Below are positions 1 through 5,099 of a stretch of DNA of 5,099 nt, piece by piece. The DNA lies in NCBI GenBank assembly GCA_001766965.1, contig MEKM01000132.1, positions 1-5,099 on the forward strand, written 5' to 3'. Below the pieces are notes generated by a model, which had not been told where the DNA came from, searched no databases, and worked only from the letters and a program-made list of their open reading frames with translations. Each line of letters starts with the position of its first letter. Position 1 is the first letter of the stretch. This DNA is from Acidobacteria bacterium RIFCSPHIGHO2_01_FULL_67_28. Lineage in GTDB: Bacteria > Acidobacteriota > Terriglobia > Acidiferrales > 2-02-FULL-67-57. The position numbers and the translations under genes were made by a program.

Positions 1-272
1 TGAAGCGCGTCCGCCAGACCGCGCGGCGCACCGCCATCAATCGCGCCGGCAAGAGTCACTTGCGCACTCAAGTCAAAAGATTCCGCCAGGCCCTCGTGGC
101 CGGGAACCTGGCGCAGGCCCGCGAACTCCTCCAGCCCACGCTGACGCTGCTCGACCGCTCCATCCGGAAGAAGATCCTGCACCCGAACACCGCCGCCCGC
201 ACCAAGTCGCGCCTGGTGCTGCGCTACAACAGCCTGGCGAAGCAGGGTTCGGCAGCGCCGGCCGCGCGCTAA
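1..272 (+). CDS. rpsT: 30S ribosomal protein S20, 5'-truncated by the window edge
   Basis: S20 is a small basic protein that binds 16S rRNA in the body of the 30S subunit during assembly. The frame is open from the left edge; complete codons begin at base 3 and read KRVRQTARRTAINRAGKSH and onward, ending at TAA 270-272. The 89 visible residues are very rich in Arg and Lys and carry the usual S20 pattern: a KRxRQTxRR start, a middle stretch LLDRSIRKKILHPNTAAR, and KSRL near the C-terminus. S20 is usually about 85-100 residues, so only roughly seven to nine N-terminal residues are missing, and the partial codon at bases 1-2 (xTG) is probably Leu. A TTG at base 60 in this frame is not the start, because homology extends upstream of it. 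It is the only + strand gene here and converges on holA, an adjacency also known in Bacillus and related Firmicutes. Identification is firm. Confidence 0.95.
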   Translation, partial: KRVRQTARRTAINRAGKSHLRTQVKRFRQALVAGNLAQARELLQPTLTLLDRSIRKKILHPNTAARTKSRLVLRYNSLAKQGSAAPAAR

Positions 273-1270
273 CCCTTCGCTCCAGCCTCCGCGGGCCGCG
301 GCGGGGTCAACCGCACCACCAGAGTTTCCAGCACGGCCAGCGCATCAGGCGGCGAAGACTTCAGGGCCACGTCCGCGTCCAGCAAAGCCGCCATCCCCTG
401 GCGAAGCTCATCGGGCTCGAACTTGTGCGCGTGTCGGAGCAGCTCTTCGACGCGCGTCCGCGGGGCGTGCAGCGCCTGCGCCGCTTTCCAAGCGGGTGTG
501 CCGCGCGGCAAGGCGCGCGCCTGGAATAGTTGCCGGTAGAGCCACGCGAGCAGTCCCACGATTCCCACGGGACTTTCTCCCGTTTCCACCAGGCGCCGCA
601 AGCGCACCAGCGCGTCGGCCCGGCGCCGCTCGGCCAGCAGGTCGGCCATCTCAAACACGCTGAACTGCCGGGCGGGGCTGACGACGGCGGCCACATCGGC
701 GGAGGTCACTTCGCCGCGTCCGCCCACATAGGCGCCCAGCTTCTCGAGCTCCGAGCGCAGCCGGCCCTGGTTGGTCCCGAGCACAAAAACCAGCTCTTCC
801 GCCACCTCGCGGGGAAGGGTCAGGCCGTGCTGGCGCGCGATCTCTTCGGCGGCCTGGATGGCGCCGCTGTCGTCGGGCGAGTCGGCGGCGTGCACCTGGC
901 AGCGCTCGAGAAGCAGGCGGGCGGCGCGGGTGCGCCGGTCGAGCTTGTCGGCTTCAAAGACAAGCACCGCGTGCTCTGGCGGGGACTCCAGGTAGTCCTC
1001 CAGCCGGGCCAGCTGCTCGTCGTCGAGAGCCTCGGCGCCGTGAAGAATGAAAACCTGGGCGGGGCTGAACAGAGCCGGCGTGGCCGCCTGCGCCAGCACC
1101 TCCGCCAGCGGTGTTTCTTCCAGCGAAAAGCGCGCCACCGCCATCGCCCTCGCCTCCGCCGGCACGCGGGCGGAAATAATCTGCTCGCGCAGAACCTCGC
1201 GCAGGTAGGCGTCCTCGCCGAGGATAAGGTGGACCGGATGCGAGGAGCGGCGCGGGCGCGGCGGGCTCAT
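269..1270 (-). CDS. holA: DNA polymerase III subunit delta
   Basis: HolA is the delta subunit of the clamp-loader complex; it opens the beta sliding clamp so it can be loaded onto primed DNA at the replication fork. The 333-residue product has the usual family length (about 330-345). It begins with the typical LILGEDAYLREVL stretch (residues 15-27), has the QGRLRSELEKLGAY motif (168-181) of the AAA+-like middle part, then SVFEMADLLAERR (204-216) and GIVGLLAWLYRQLFQAR (236-252), which mark the C-terminal collar domain. No Walker A motif is visible, as expected for delta. The ATG start lies 3 nt after the lptE stop and no clear Shine-Dalgarno sequence precedes it, so translation is probably coupled to lptE. 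The lptE-holA order matches the leuS-lptE-holA arrangement of E. coli. Its TAG stop overlaps the rpsT TAA on the opposite strand. Identification is strong. Confidence 0.93.
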   Translation of the reverse strand: MSPPRPRRSSHPVHLILGEDAYLREVLREQIISARVPAEARAMAVARFSLEETPLAEVLAQAATPALFSPAQVFILHGAEALDDEQLARLEDYLESPPEHAVLVFEADKLDRRTRAARLLLERCQVHAADSPDDSGAIQAAEEIARQHGLTLPREVAEELVFVLGTNQGRLRSELEKLGAYVGGRGEVTSADVAAVVSPARQFSVFEMADLLAERRRADALVRLRRLVETGESPVGIVGLLAWLYRQLFQARALPRGTPAWKAAQALHAPRTRVEELLRHAHKFEPDELRQGMAALLDADVALKSSPPDALAVLETLVVRLTPPRPAEAGAKG

Positions 1271-1273
1271 GGC

Positions 1274-1804
1274 TCAGAAGTTTTCCAGGATGGCGCTGAC
1301 CAGGGTGGCGGCAAAGTCGCGCGCCAGGCGGTCGAGGGCGGGGTTGCGCTCTTCGAAGAAGCTGTCCAGGTCGCTCGTGATCTCGTACTGCTCGCGAAAG
1401 ACGTAGTTGGAGCTCGTGAACAGCAGCTTCTTGGTGCGCCGGTCGCGGAACTCCACGCTCAACCGCACCGTCACCTGCACCACCGAAGCGCGGCCGGTGC
1501 CGGGGTCGAAGATGACCGGGGCCGTGCTGGCTTCGAGCACGGTCCCGCGCAATACCGCGTCCGCCTCCTCCTCGCCGCCGACCACGCGGTAGCGCGTGCG
1601 GTGGATGAACTCCTGCATGACCGCCGTGGTTAGTCGCTGCTCCAGCCGCATCCAGGTAGTGCGGTTCTCGAAGGCCGGCACCGCGACCACCTTGAGATCG
1701 GGCGGCAGGGTGGAGCCGCGCCCGCCCACCCGGTAGCCGCACCCGGAGCCGACCAGCAGGAAAGAAAGAATTGCGAGGGCGCTACCCCGCCAGGGTTTCC
1801 GCAA
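1274..1804 (-). CDS. lptE: LPS-assembly lipoprotein LptE
   Basis: LptE is an outer-membrane lipoprotein that plugs and supports the LptD barrel, which inserts LPS into the outer leaflet. The 176-residue product starts with a basic n-region (RKPWR), a hydrophobic core (residues 9-18) and Cys22 followed by GYRVGG, the characteristic CGY start of mature LptE. The mature part shows the family pattern of a short strand (LKVVAVPAFENRT, 38-49), a helix (MRLEQRLTTAVMQEFIHRT, 52-70) and further strands including ADAVLRGTVL (81-90) and VVQVTVRLSVEFRD (108-121). The start is TTG at 1804, the only start codon in frame that gives a full signal peptide; an in-frame stop lies a few codons upstream. This places the start inside the preceding gene, overlapping it by 23 nt, with a weak GGTGG three bases upstream. 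The lipobox is atypical, with Gly rather than Leu at -3 (VGSGC). Family assignment is supported by the pattern and by the adjacent holA. Confidence 0.85.
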   Translation of the reverse strand: MRKPWRGSALAILSFLLVGSGCGYRVGGRGSTLPPDLKVVAVPAFENRTTWMRLEQRLTTAVMQEFIHRTRYRVVGGEEEADAVLRGTVLEASTAPVIFDPGTGRASVVQVTVRLSVEFRDRRTKKLLFTSSNYVFREQYEITSDLDSFFEERNPALDRLARDFAATLVSAILENF

Positions 1805-2798
1805 TGTCCACCGCCGTGCGCGCCGTCAGGCGCAGATTGTCCACTACCGTCCACAGCCAGAAGGTCGCGGGGCGCTTCTGGTCGCGCAGCACGGGCCCGA
1901 CGACGATGTCGTCCCGGCCGGCGACGTCCACCGGGGCCGCCGGCGCCTCCCCCGCGCCCAGCACCGCCACTCGCTCCCCCCGCAGCGCCGCTTCCACAGC
2001 GGACACTTCCAGCGAGCTCTCCATCTCAACAAAAACCGAAAGACAGTGCGCGTGGAAGACGGGCGCCTGGAGAACGCGCAGGGCCAGGCGGTCCGCCAGG
2101 GCCGGAGCGCAGCGCTCGATTTCCCGGCGGATGGTGTCTTCGACCTCCTCCAGGTGGACACGGCTTTCGGCGCCGTAGCGCGGCAGGAGGTTGAAGGCCA
2201 CCTGGGCGTCGAACACCGCCCGGGGGAACTCCTTGAAGGAAAGCAGCCGCACAGTCTGTTCCTGCAGCTCTTCCAGGCCGCCGGCGCCGCGCTCGGATAC
2301 GGGCTCGAAGACGTTGGCTACCACCTGGCGCAGGCGCCCGGTGGCTTGCAAGCGCACGAGCAAGGTCAGCAGGGCGATGGCGGCCGGGTGCGGCACGATG
2401 AACCAGCGGCGGGCGGAGGCCGGCGGCTGCAGGTGCTCGTCGAGGAACGGGACGCGGACGACCGCTTCCGGGACGTCCAGCAGGGCGTGGCTCAAGTCAA
2501 TCAGGGCCGCCGGGCCGGCGGCCGCTTGCGGCCAGTGGGCGCGGGTGAAGGCGCCGGCCATCGAGGCAAAGAACACCAGGTCGTTTTCGGTGAAGGTCTC
2601 CGGAGCGACGCGCTGGATGAAAGCGGGCTCACCCTCGAAGTCGGTGAGCTGCCCCAGCGCCTCGTCATCGTCCACCAGGGTCAGCTTCTTCACCGGGAAC
2701 AACCGCTCCTCGAGCACCTCTTTCAATTCCTTGCCCTTGAGGGAAGCGCCCCCGAGGATGGCCACGCGCAGACCCGAGGAGCCTCTCCGAGCCGCCAC
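1782..2798 (-). CDS. Aspartate-semialdehyde dehydrogenase-like protein lacking catalytic residues (Usg/Asd family)
   Basis: The 338-residue product follows the Asd/Usg architecture: an N-terminal nucleotide-binding fold (RVAILGGASLKGKEL, 11-25, with Gly16 and Gly22 of the usual GxxGxxG but Ser at 19), DLVFFASMAG (73-82), LIDLSHAL (99-106), then the dimerization/catalytic domain with VFEPVSERGAGGLEEL (163-178), VAFNLLPR (200-207), VFHAHCLSVFVEME (247-260) and the terminal DNLRLTARTAVDIAE (320-334). True Asd has NPNCSTxQ with a nucleophilic Cys; here the matching stretch is VPHPAAIALL (135-144), with Ala140 at the Cys position. The substrate-binding Arg is replaced by Gln244, while the active-site His is kept (His251), with the same spacing of seven as Arg267-His274 in E. 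coli Asd. NLRKGAA has become NLRLTAR. Diaminopimelate-pathway activity is therefore unlikely and the true role is unknown. The GTG start at 2798 has a GAGGT ribosome binding site overlapping the pssA stop. Lying between pssA and lptE, it may act in envelope physiology (inference). Confidence 0.8.
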   Translation of the reverse strand: MAARRGSSGLRVAILGGASLKGKELKEVLEERLFPVKKLTLVDDDEALGQLTDFEGEPAFIQRVAPETFTENDLVFFASMAGAFTRAHWPQAAAGPAALIDLSHALLDVPEAVVRVPFLDEHLQPPASARRWFIVPHPAAIALLTLLVRLQATGRLRQVVANVFEPVSERGAGGLEELQEQTVRLLSFKEFPRAVFDAQVAFNLLPRYGAESRVHLEEVEDTIRREIERCAPALADRLALRVLQAPVFHAHCLSVFVEMESSLEVSAVEAALRGERVAVLGAGEAPAAPVDVAGRDDIVVGPVLRDQKRPATFWLWTVVDNLRLTARTAVDIAETLAG

Positions 2799-2804
2799 GA
2801 GGGA

Positions 2805-2809
2805 ACCTC
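2805..2809 (-). promoter_or_regulatory. Ribosome binding site of the Asd-like gene
   Basis: On the - strand this reads GAGGT, six bases before the GTG codon at 2798. It supports the GTG start and shares bases with the TGA stop of pssA (2810-2808), so ribosomes finishing pssA sit on the initiation site of the next gene. Confidence 0.65.
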
Positions 2810-3605
2810 AACCGGCGTGGCCCAGCAGCCGACGCCGCGCCAGCCCGACCAGCCCGGCCATGAGGTATCCCACGGCGATAATGAGCAGCACCGGCCGGGA
2901 AAACTTCCAGATCAGCGCGACCATAAGCCCGATGACGATCACCGTCACCGAAGGCCGCACCCGGCCCAGGTCAATGTGCTTCAAGCTGTAGAAGCGGATG
3001 GGGCTGACCATCAGGAGGGCCAGCCCGGCAATCAACACCGTCCAGCCGGCCGCCCAGTACCAGTCGGTGATGGGCTTCGGGAAAGCGTGCACAACGGCGG
3101 CAATCACCCCGGCCGCTGCCGGGATGGGCATACCGACGAAGTAGCGGTGCGGAGGAACGCCGGGACTGGGCGCTTCCCCGGCCTGGATGTTGAAGCGCGC
3201 CAGGCGCCACGCCCCGCAAATCACGAAGAAGAAGCAGGCAATCCAGCCGGCGTGGTAGAGGTGCTGAACCGACTCCGGGTGGTTGCTCAAGCTCGGGTTG
3301 AGGCCGCGCAACCCCCAGACCAGCGCCAGGAAGGCGGGCGCGAGCCCGAAGCTAATGACGTCGGCGAGCGAATCGAACTCCTTGCCGAAAGGGCTGGCGC
3401 CTTTGCTCATGCGGGCGACACGCCCGTCCAGGGCGTCGAGCACCACCGCCAGGCCGATGGCCTTGGCGGCGGCGTCCAAGTCGCCCACCGTGCCCCGCGC
3501 CGAGGAAAGAATGGCGAAGTAGCCGAAGAAAAGATTGCCCACGGTGAGGCCAGCGGGCAGGAGGTGTATGCCGCGGCGGAGGCGGTGATTCGGCTGCTCG
3601 TTCAT
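2808..3605 (-). CDS. pssA: CDP-diacylglycerol--serine O-phosphatidyltransferase
   Basis: This integral membrane enzyme makes phosphatidylserine from CDP-diacylglycerol and L-serine, the committed step to phosphatidylethanolamine. The 265-residue product carries the complete CDP-alcohol phosphotransferase motif D57xxDG61xxAR65x8G74xxxD78xxxD82, whose Asp residues bind the metal ions and the substrate. Hydrophobic membrane segments follow at roughly 15-35, 84-99, 120-131, 158-173, 188-200, 218-233 and 239-255, and the protein ends with a basic tail (ARRRLLGHAG). This is the multi-pass type II enzyme, unlike the peripheral phospholipase-D-like PssA of E. coli. The start is ATG at 3605, giving MNEQPNHRLRRGIHLLPAGL; its ATGA overlaps the psd stop by 4 nt, and there is no separate Shine-Dalgarno sequence, so translational coupling with psd is likely. 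The frame stays open upstream across psd, but that extension is a shadow. Its neighbour psd consumes its product. Confidence 0.95.
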   Translation of the reverse strand: MNEQPNHRLRRGIHLLPAGLTVGNLFFGYFAILSSARGTVGDLDAAAKAIGLAVVLDALDGRVARMSKGASPFGKEFDSLADVISFGLAPAFLALVWGLRGLNPSLSNHPESVQHLYHAGWIACFFFVICGAWRLARFNIQAGEAPSPGVPPHRYFVGMPIPAAAGVIAAVVHAFPKPITDWYWAAGWTVLIAGLALLMVSPIRFYSLKHIDLGRVRPSVTVIVIGLMVALIWKFSRPVLLIIAVGYLMAGLVGLARRRLLGHAG

Positions 3606-4213
3606 TCGCGAATGGCCAGAATGCTCGTGCCGGCGCGGACGTGCTGGCCCGGGCGAACCTCCACGCGGCAGCACCGGTCGAAGACGACCTCGGCGCGCGA
3701 CCCGAACCGGATCATCCCCAGGCGCTGGCCGCGCTCCACTTGGTCGCCTACTTTCTTCCAGAACTCGATGCGCCGGGCCACCAGCCCGGCGATCTGGCGG
3801 ACAATCACGCGCGTGCCCCCGCTCTCCAGCACCACCTCGTTCCGCTCGTTCTCCCGGCTGGCGCGTTTGGTGGAGGCGATGTGGAACTTGCCGGGCCGGT
3901 AGCGCACCTCGGCAATGGTGCCGGCGATGGGCGCCCGGTTGACGTGCACGTCGAAGATGGAGAGGAAGATGCTCACCTGCGTCTGCGGCCTTCCGTCCAC
4001 GGTGGTTTCTTCCACCGCCAGCACTTTGCCGTCGGCCGGCGCCACAATGGCTCCCGATTCCACCGGCACCGCGCGCTCCGGGTCGCGGAAAAAAAAGAGC
4101 ACGAAGCCCGCCAGGCCCAGCAGCGGCGCGCTCGCTGTCCACCAGCCCTGCCAGCCCAGCACGCCGCCCGCCAGCGCGGGCACAGCGGCAAAAAAGAATC
4201 CGGTGCGAACCAT
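3602..4213 (-). CDS. psd: Phosphatidylserine decarboxylase proenzyme (short form)
   Basis: Psd decarboxylates phosphatidylserine to phosphatidylethanolamine at the inner membrane using a pyruvoyl cofactor made by self-cleavage. The 203-residue product is of the short class found in many non-enteric bacteria. Two hydrophobic N-terminal segments (about 6-25 and 29-42) anchor it, followed by FFRDPER (41-47), IVAPADGKV (56-64, with Asp61), FLSIFDVHVNRAPIAG (83-98, with His90), KFHIASTKRASRENERNE (109-126) and the cleavage site RFGS (169-172). Cleavage between Gly171 and Ser172 would give a beta chain of 171 residues and an alpha chain of 32 residues whose N-terminal Ser becomes the pyruvoyl group. 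The ATG at 4213 gives the hydrophobic anchor. The nearest Shine-Dalgarno-like sequence (AGGAG) lies 19 nt upstream, overlapping the end of the previous gene, which is unusually far. The downstream pssA overlaps by 4 nt and supplies its substrate. Confidence 0.95.
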   Translation of the reverse strand: MVRTGFFFAAVPALAGGVLGWQGWWTASAPLLGLAGFVLFFFRDPERAVPVESGAIVAPADGKVLAVEETTVDGRPQTQVSIFLSIFDVHVNRAPIAGTIAEVRYRPGKFHIASTKRASRENERNEVVLESGGTRVIVRQIAGLVARRIEFWKKVGDQVERGQRLGMIRFGSRAEVVFDRCCRVEVRPGQHVRAGTSILAIRE

Positions 4214-4235
4214 AGCTAGTTGAAGAAAGCCGCTC

Positions 4236-4484
4236 CTAGGTCGCCTGCACCGCCTCGGCCTGCTCGCGGCGATAGTCGCGAATCATCTCCTGCATCCGAT
4301 CCTTCGCCTTGAGCTTGAGCTTCTTCAGGCGAGCGATCTCGGTGTGGTCGCCGGCGGTCAGCCGCCGCTTGCGCGCCAGCGCTTCGAGCTCGGCGGCGTA
4401 GCGGGCGTGGTCGTCCGCCAAACGGCGGAATTCCGGGCTCGACTCCAGCAAGCTCCGACGGATGTGCTCGGACTGGCGCGTCAT
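4236..4484 (-). CDS. Small DUF465 / YdcH-family protein
   Basis: The 82-residue product matches the YdcH (DUF465) family of small, highly charged helical proteins: SPEFRRLADDHARYAAELEAL (residues 16-36) followed by EIARLKKLKLKAKDRMQEMI (49-68), where the LKKxKLxxKD block is the family hallmark. It is predicted to be nearly all alpha-helical, probably a helical hairpin, with no signal peptide or membrane segment, so it is likely cytoplasmic. The family's biochemical role is not established. The start is ATG at 4484, chosen because a perfect AGGAGG lies eight bases upstream; an in-frame GTG at 4544 would add 20 residues that do not look like the family (they contain Pro, Trp and Cys). It ends 22 nt before psd, and part of the psd leader overlaps its stop region, so the two are probably co-transcribed. 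It follows rimI after a 76-nt gap and may begin a transcription unit. Confidence 0.82.
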   Translation of the reverse strand: MTRQSEHIRRSLLESSPEFRRLADDHARYAAELEALARKRRLTAGDHTEIARLKKLKLKAKDRMQEMIRDYRREQAEAVQAT

Positions 4485-4492
4485 CCTCTTTC

Positions 4493-4498
4493 CCTCCT
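4493..4498 (-). promoter_or_regulatory. Strong Shine-Dalgarno of the ydcH-like gene
   Basis: The - strand reads AGGAGG, the full anti-Shine-Dalgarno complement, eight bases before ATG 4484. It is the best ribosome binding site in the window and decides the start of the small DUF465 gene. The remainder of the 76-nt gap (4485-4560) holds no recognisable -35/-10 pair. Confidence 0.75.
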
Positions 4499-4512
4499 CT
4501 GCGGATGGGTAG

Positions 4513-4534
4513 GCCGGGACCGACTCCCACCGGC
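4513..4534 (-). other. Small inverted repeat in the rimI to ydcH-like gap
   Basis: On the - strand GCC-GGT-GGGA-GTCGG-TCCC-GGC can fold into a seven-pair stem with a three-base bulge and a five-base loop. It sits in the only sizeable gap of the - strand block, after rimI and before the strong ribosome binding site of the next gene. No T-run follows, so it is not a standard intrinsic terminator; it could stabilise the rimI 3' end, influence the downstream leader, or be chance in GC-rich DNA. Confidence 0.25.
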
Positions 4535-4560
4535 ACGGTAACACACCCCCGCGGCTTCCA

Positions 4561-5061
4561 TCAAGGCGCGGGCTCGCCCTGAAGGCTCACCCCAGCGGGG
4601 CCTGCGGCCAGGAGACGTAGGCAGACGACGCCGTCGTCCTCCGGGTCGCGGTAGTAGCCCCGGCGCCGGCTGGTTTCGGCGAAGCCGAGGGCGCGGTAGA
4701 AATCGCGGGCGGCGCGGTTGGCGGCCCGCACCTCCAGCCAGCACTTCTCGGCGCCGCGCTGGCGGGCCACGGCCAGGGCCTCCGCCACCAGCCGTCGCCC
4801 GATTCCCTGGCGACGATACCCCGGCGCCACCGCCAAGTTGAGGATCTCCGCCTCGTCCGCCGCCAGGCGCCCCACGAGGAATCCCGCCACGCGCGCCCGC
4901 ACGGAATCTTCCGCCAGCAGGCAGAGGCCGGCTGCATCGGCAAAGGCGTTCGCGTAGTCGGCCGGTTGCCACGAGGCCGCGCCGGGCGCCGTTTGCTGGA
5001 GCGCCAGGATGGCCTCCAGGTCGTCCGGCGTGGCGGGCCGCAGGATTACTTTCTCTTCCAC
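4561..5061 (-). CDS. rimI: Ribosomal-protein-alanine N-acetyltransferase (GNAT family)
   Basis: RimI transfers acetyl from acetyl-CoA to the N-terminal alanine of ribosomal protein S18 in E. coli; the substrate range in other phyla is less certain. The 166-residue product is a single GNAT domain: N-terminal strand VILRPATPDDLEAILAL (5-21), a central AEILNLAVAPGYRRQGIGRRL (71-91) containing the acetyl-CoA pyrophosphate-binding RRQGIG, and CWLEVRAANRAARDFYRALGF (107-127) with Glu110, Asn115 and Tyr122, the residue set typical of RimI. RRRGYYRDPEDDGVVCLRL (132-150) is the usual RimI C-terminal strand region. The GTG start at 5061 has GGAG five bases upstream and lies inside the last codons of tsaB, overlapping by 16 nt. 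The tsaB-rimI pairing is common in bacteria and supports RimI over a generic acetyltransferase. The last 15 or so residues, rich in Ala, Gly and Pro, extend beyond the domain. Confidence 0.88.
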   Translation of the reverse strand: MEEKVILRPATPDDLEAILALQQTAPGAASWQPADYANAFADAAGLCLLAEDSVRARVAGFLVGRLAADEAEILNLAVAPGYRRQGIGRRLVAEALAVARQRGAEKCWLEVRAANRAARDFYRALGFAETSRRRGYYRDPEDDGVVCLRLLAAGPAGVSLQGEPAP

Positions 5062-5099
5062 AGCAACTCCGCGTCCGAGCGGCGGACGTAGTTGGCTTC
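5046..5099 (-). CDS. tsaB: tsaB C-terminal end (partial): tRNA t6A synthesis protein TsaB
   Basis: Only 17 codons are inside the window, ending at TAA 5048-5046 and reading EANYVRRSDAELLWKRK. The pattern Y-x-R-x-S/P-x-A-E at the extreme C-terminus is the usual ending of TsaB (YeaZ), the partner that works with TsaD and TsaE in making the N6-threonylcarbamoyladenosine modification at position 37 of ANN-decoding tRNAs. The frame is open to the right edge, and the stop falls 16 nt inside the start of rimI, the gene that commonly follows tsaB. The assignment rests on this short tail plus synteny; the rest of the gene lies beyond the window. Confidence 0.68.
   Translation of the reverse strand, partial: EANYVRRSDAELLWKRK

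Noticed and set aside
60..272. rpsT starting at TTG 60 as a 70-residue protein
   Set aside because: S20-like sequence continues in frame upstream to the left edge, so the gene is cut by the window rather than starting at base 60.
289..301. GC-rich inverted repeat as an rpsT terminator
   Set aside because: The stem is only four pairs before a mismatch, no T-run follows, and it lies in holA coding sequence; composition alone can explain it.
530..1633. A 367-codon open frame on the + strand
   Set aside because: Antisense to holA and lptE in codon register, with the same composition artefact; both - strand genes are clearly recognisable.
954..1742. A 262-codon - strand frame overlapping lptE and holA
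   Set aside because: It is a frame-shifted shadow of the two real genes, low in complexity (Gly, Arg, Ala, Pro) with no family features.
2046..3902. A 618-codon open frame on the + strand
   Set aside because: It is antisense to the Asd-like gene, pssA and part of psd, and is in codon register with the first two. Antisense stops in that register need TTA, CTA or TCA in the real genes, which are rare in GC-rich DNA. The translation is low-complexity and rich in Gln, Gly, His and Arg, with no recognisable family.
2808..4142. pssA with a long N-terminal extension (444 codons)
   Set aside because: The extra part is an out-of-frame reading of psd. The pssA domain begins at ATG 3605, which forms a classic ATGA junction with the psd stop.
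4485..4544. Upstream GTG start adding 20 residues to the DUF465 protein
   Set aside because: The added residues do not resemble the family, and a perfect AGGAGG sits eight bases before the internal ATG at 4484.

Overview
This is a GC-rich, gene-dense bacterial chromosomal segment of housekeeping and envelope genes. I see no mobile element, CRISPR array, tRNA, rRNA or phage gene. LptE implies a Gram-negative (diderm) organism. High GC, tight packing and the order rimI, ydcH-like, psd, pssA, Asd-like, lptE, holA suggest Acidobacteriota or a related uncultured phylum. That placement is inference, because no 16S or other phylogenetic marker has been compared.

Layout: the left edge holds the 3' part of rpsT (ribosomal protein S20) on the + strand. 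Everything else runs leftward on the - strand. In transcription order, from the right edge, it is: the last codons of tsaB (tRNA t6A synthesis), rimI (ribosomal protein acetyltransferase), a small DUF465/YdcH-family protein, psd and pssA (phosphatidylethanolamine synthesis), an aspartate-semialdehyde-dehydrogenase-like protein lacking the catalytic residues, lptE (LPS-transport lipoprotein), and holA (DNA polymerase III delta). Junctions are very tight: overlaps at tsaB/rimI (16 nt), psd/pssA (4 nt, ATGA) and Asd-like/lptE (23 nt), and gaps of 9, 3 and 22 nt elsewhere. The only sizeable non-coding gap is 76 nt between rimI and the ydcH-like gene. The - strand block therefore looks like one operon, or two with a break at that gap. 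The rpsT and holA stop codons overlap tail to tail.

Functionally, pssA makes phosphatidylserine from CDP-diacylglycerol and serine, and psd decarboxylates it to phosphatidylethanolamine. lptE serves LPS insertion in the outer membrane. The block thus joins envelope building with translation (tsaB, rimI, rpsT) and replication (holA). The one item that merits real follow-up is the Asd-family protein: it keeps the fold signatures and one active-site histidine but has Ala at the catalytic Cys position and Gln at the substrate-binding Arg position. I found no convincing evidence of an entirely new system.
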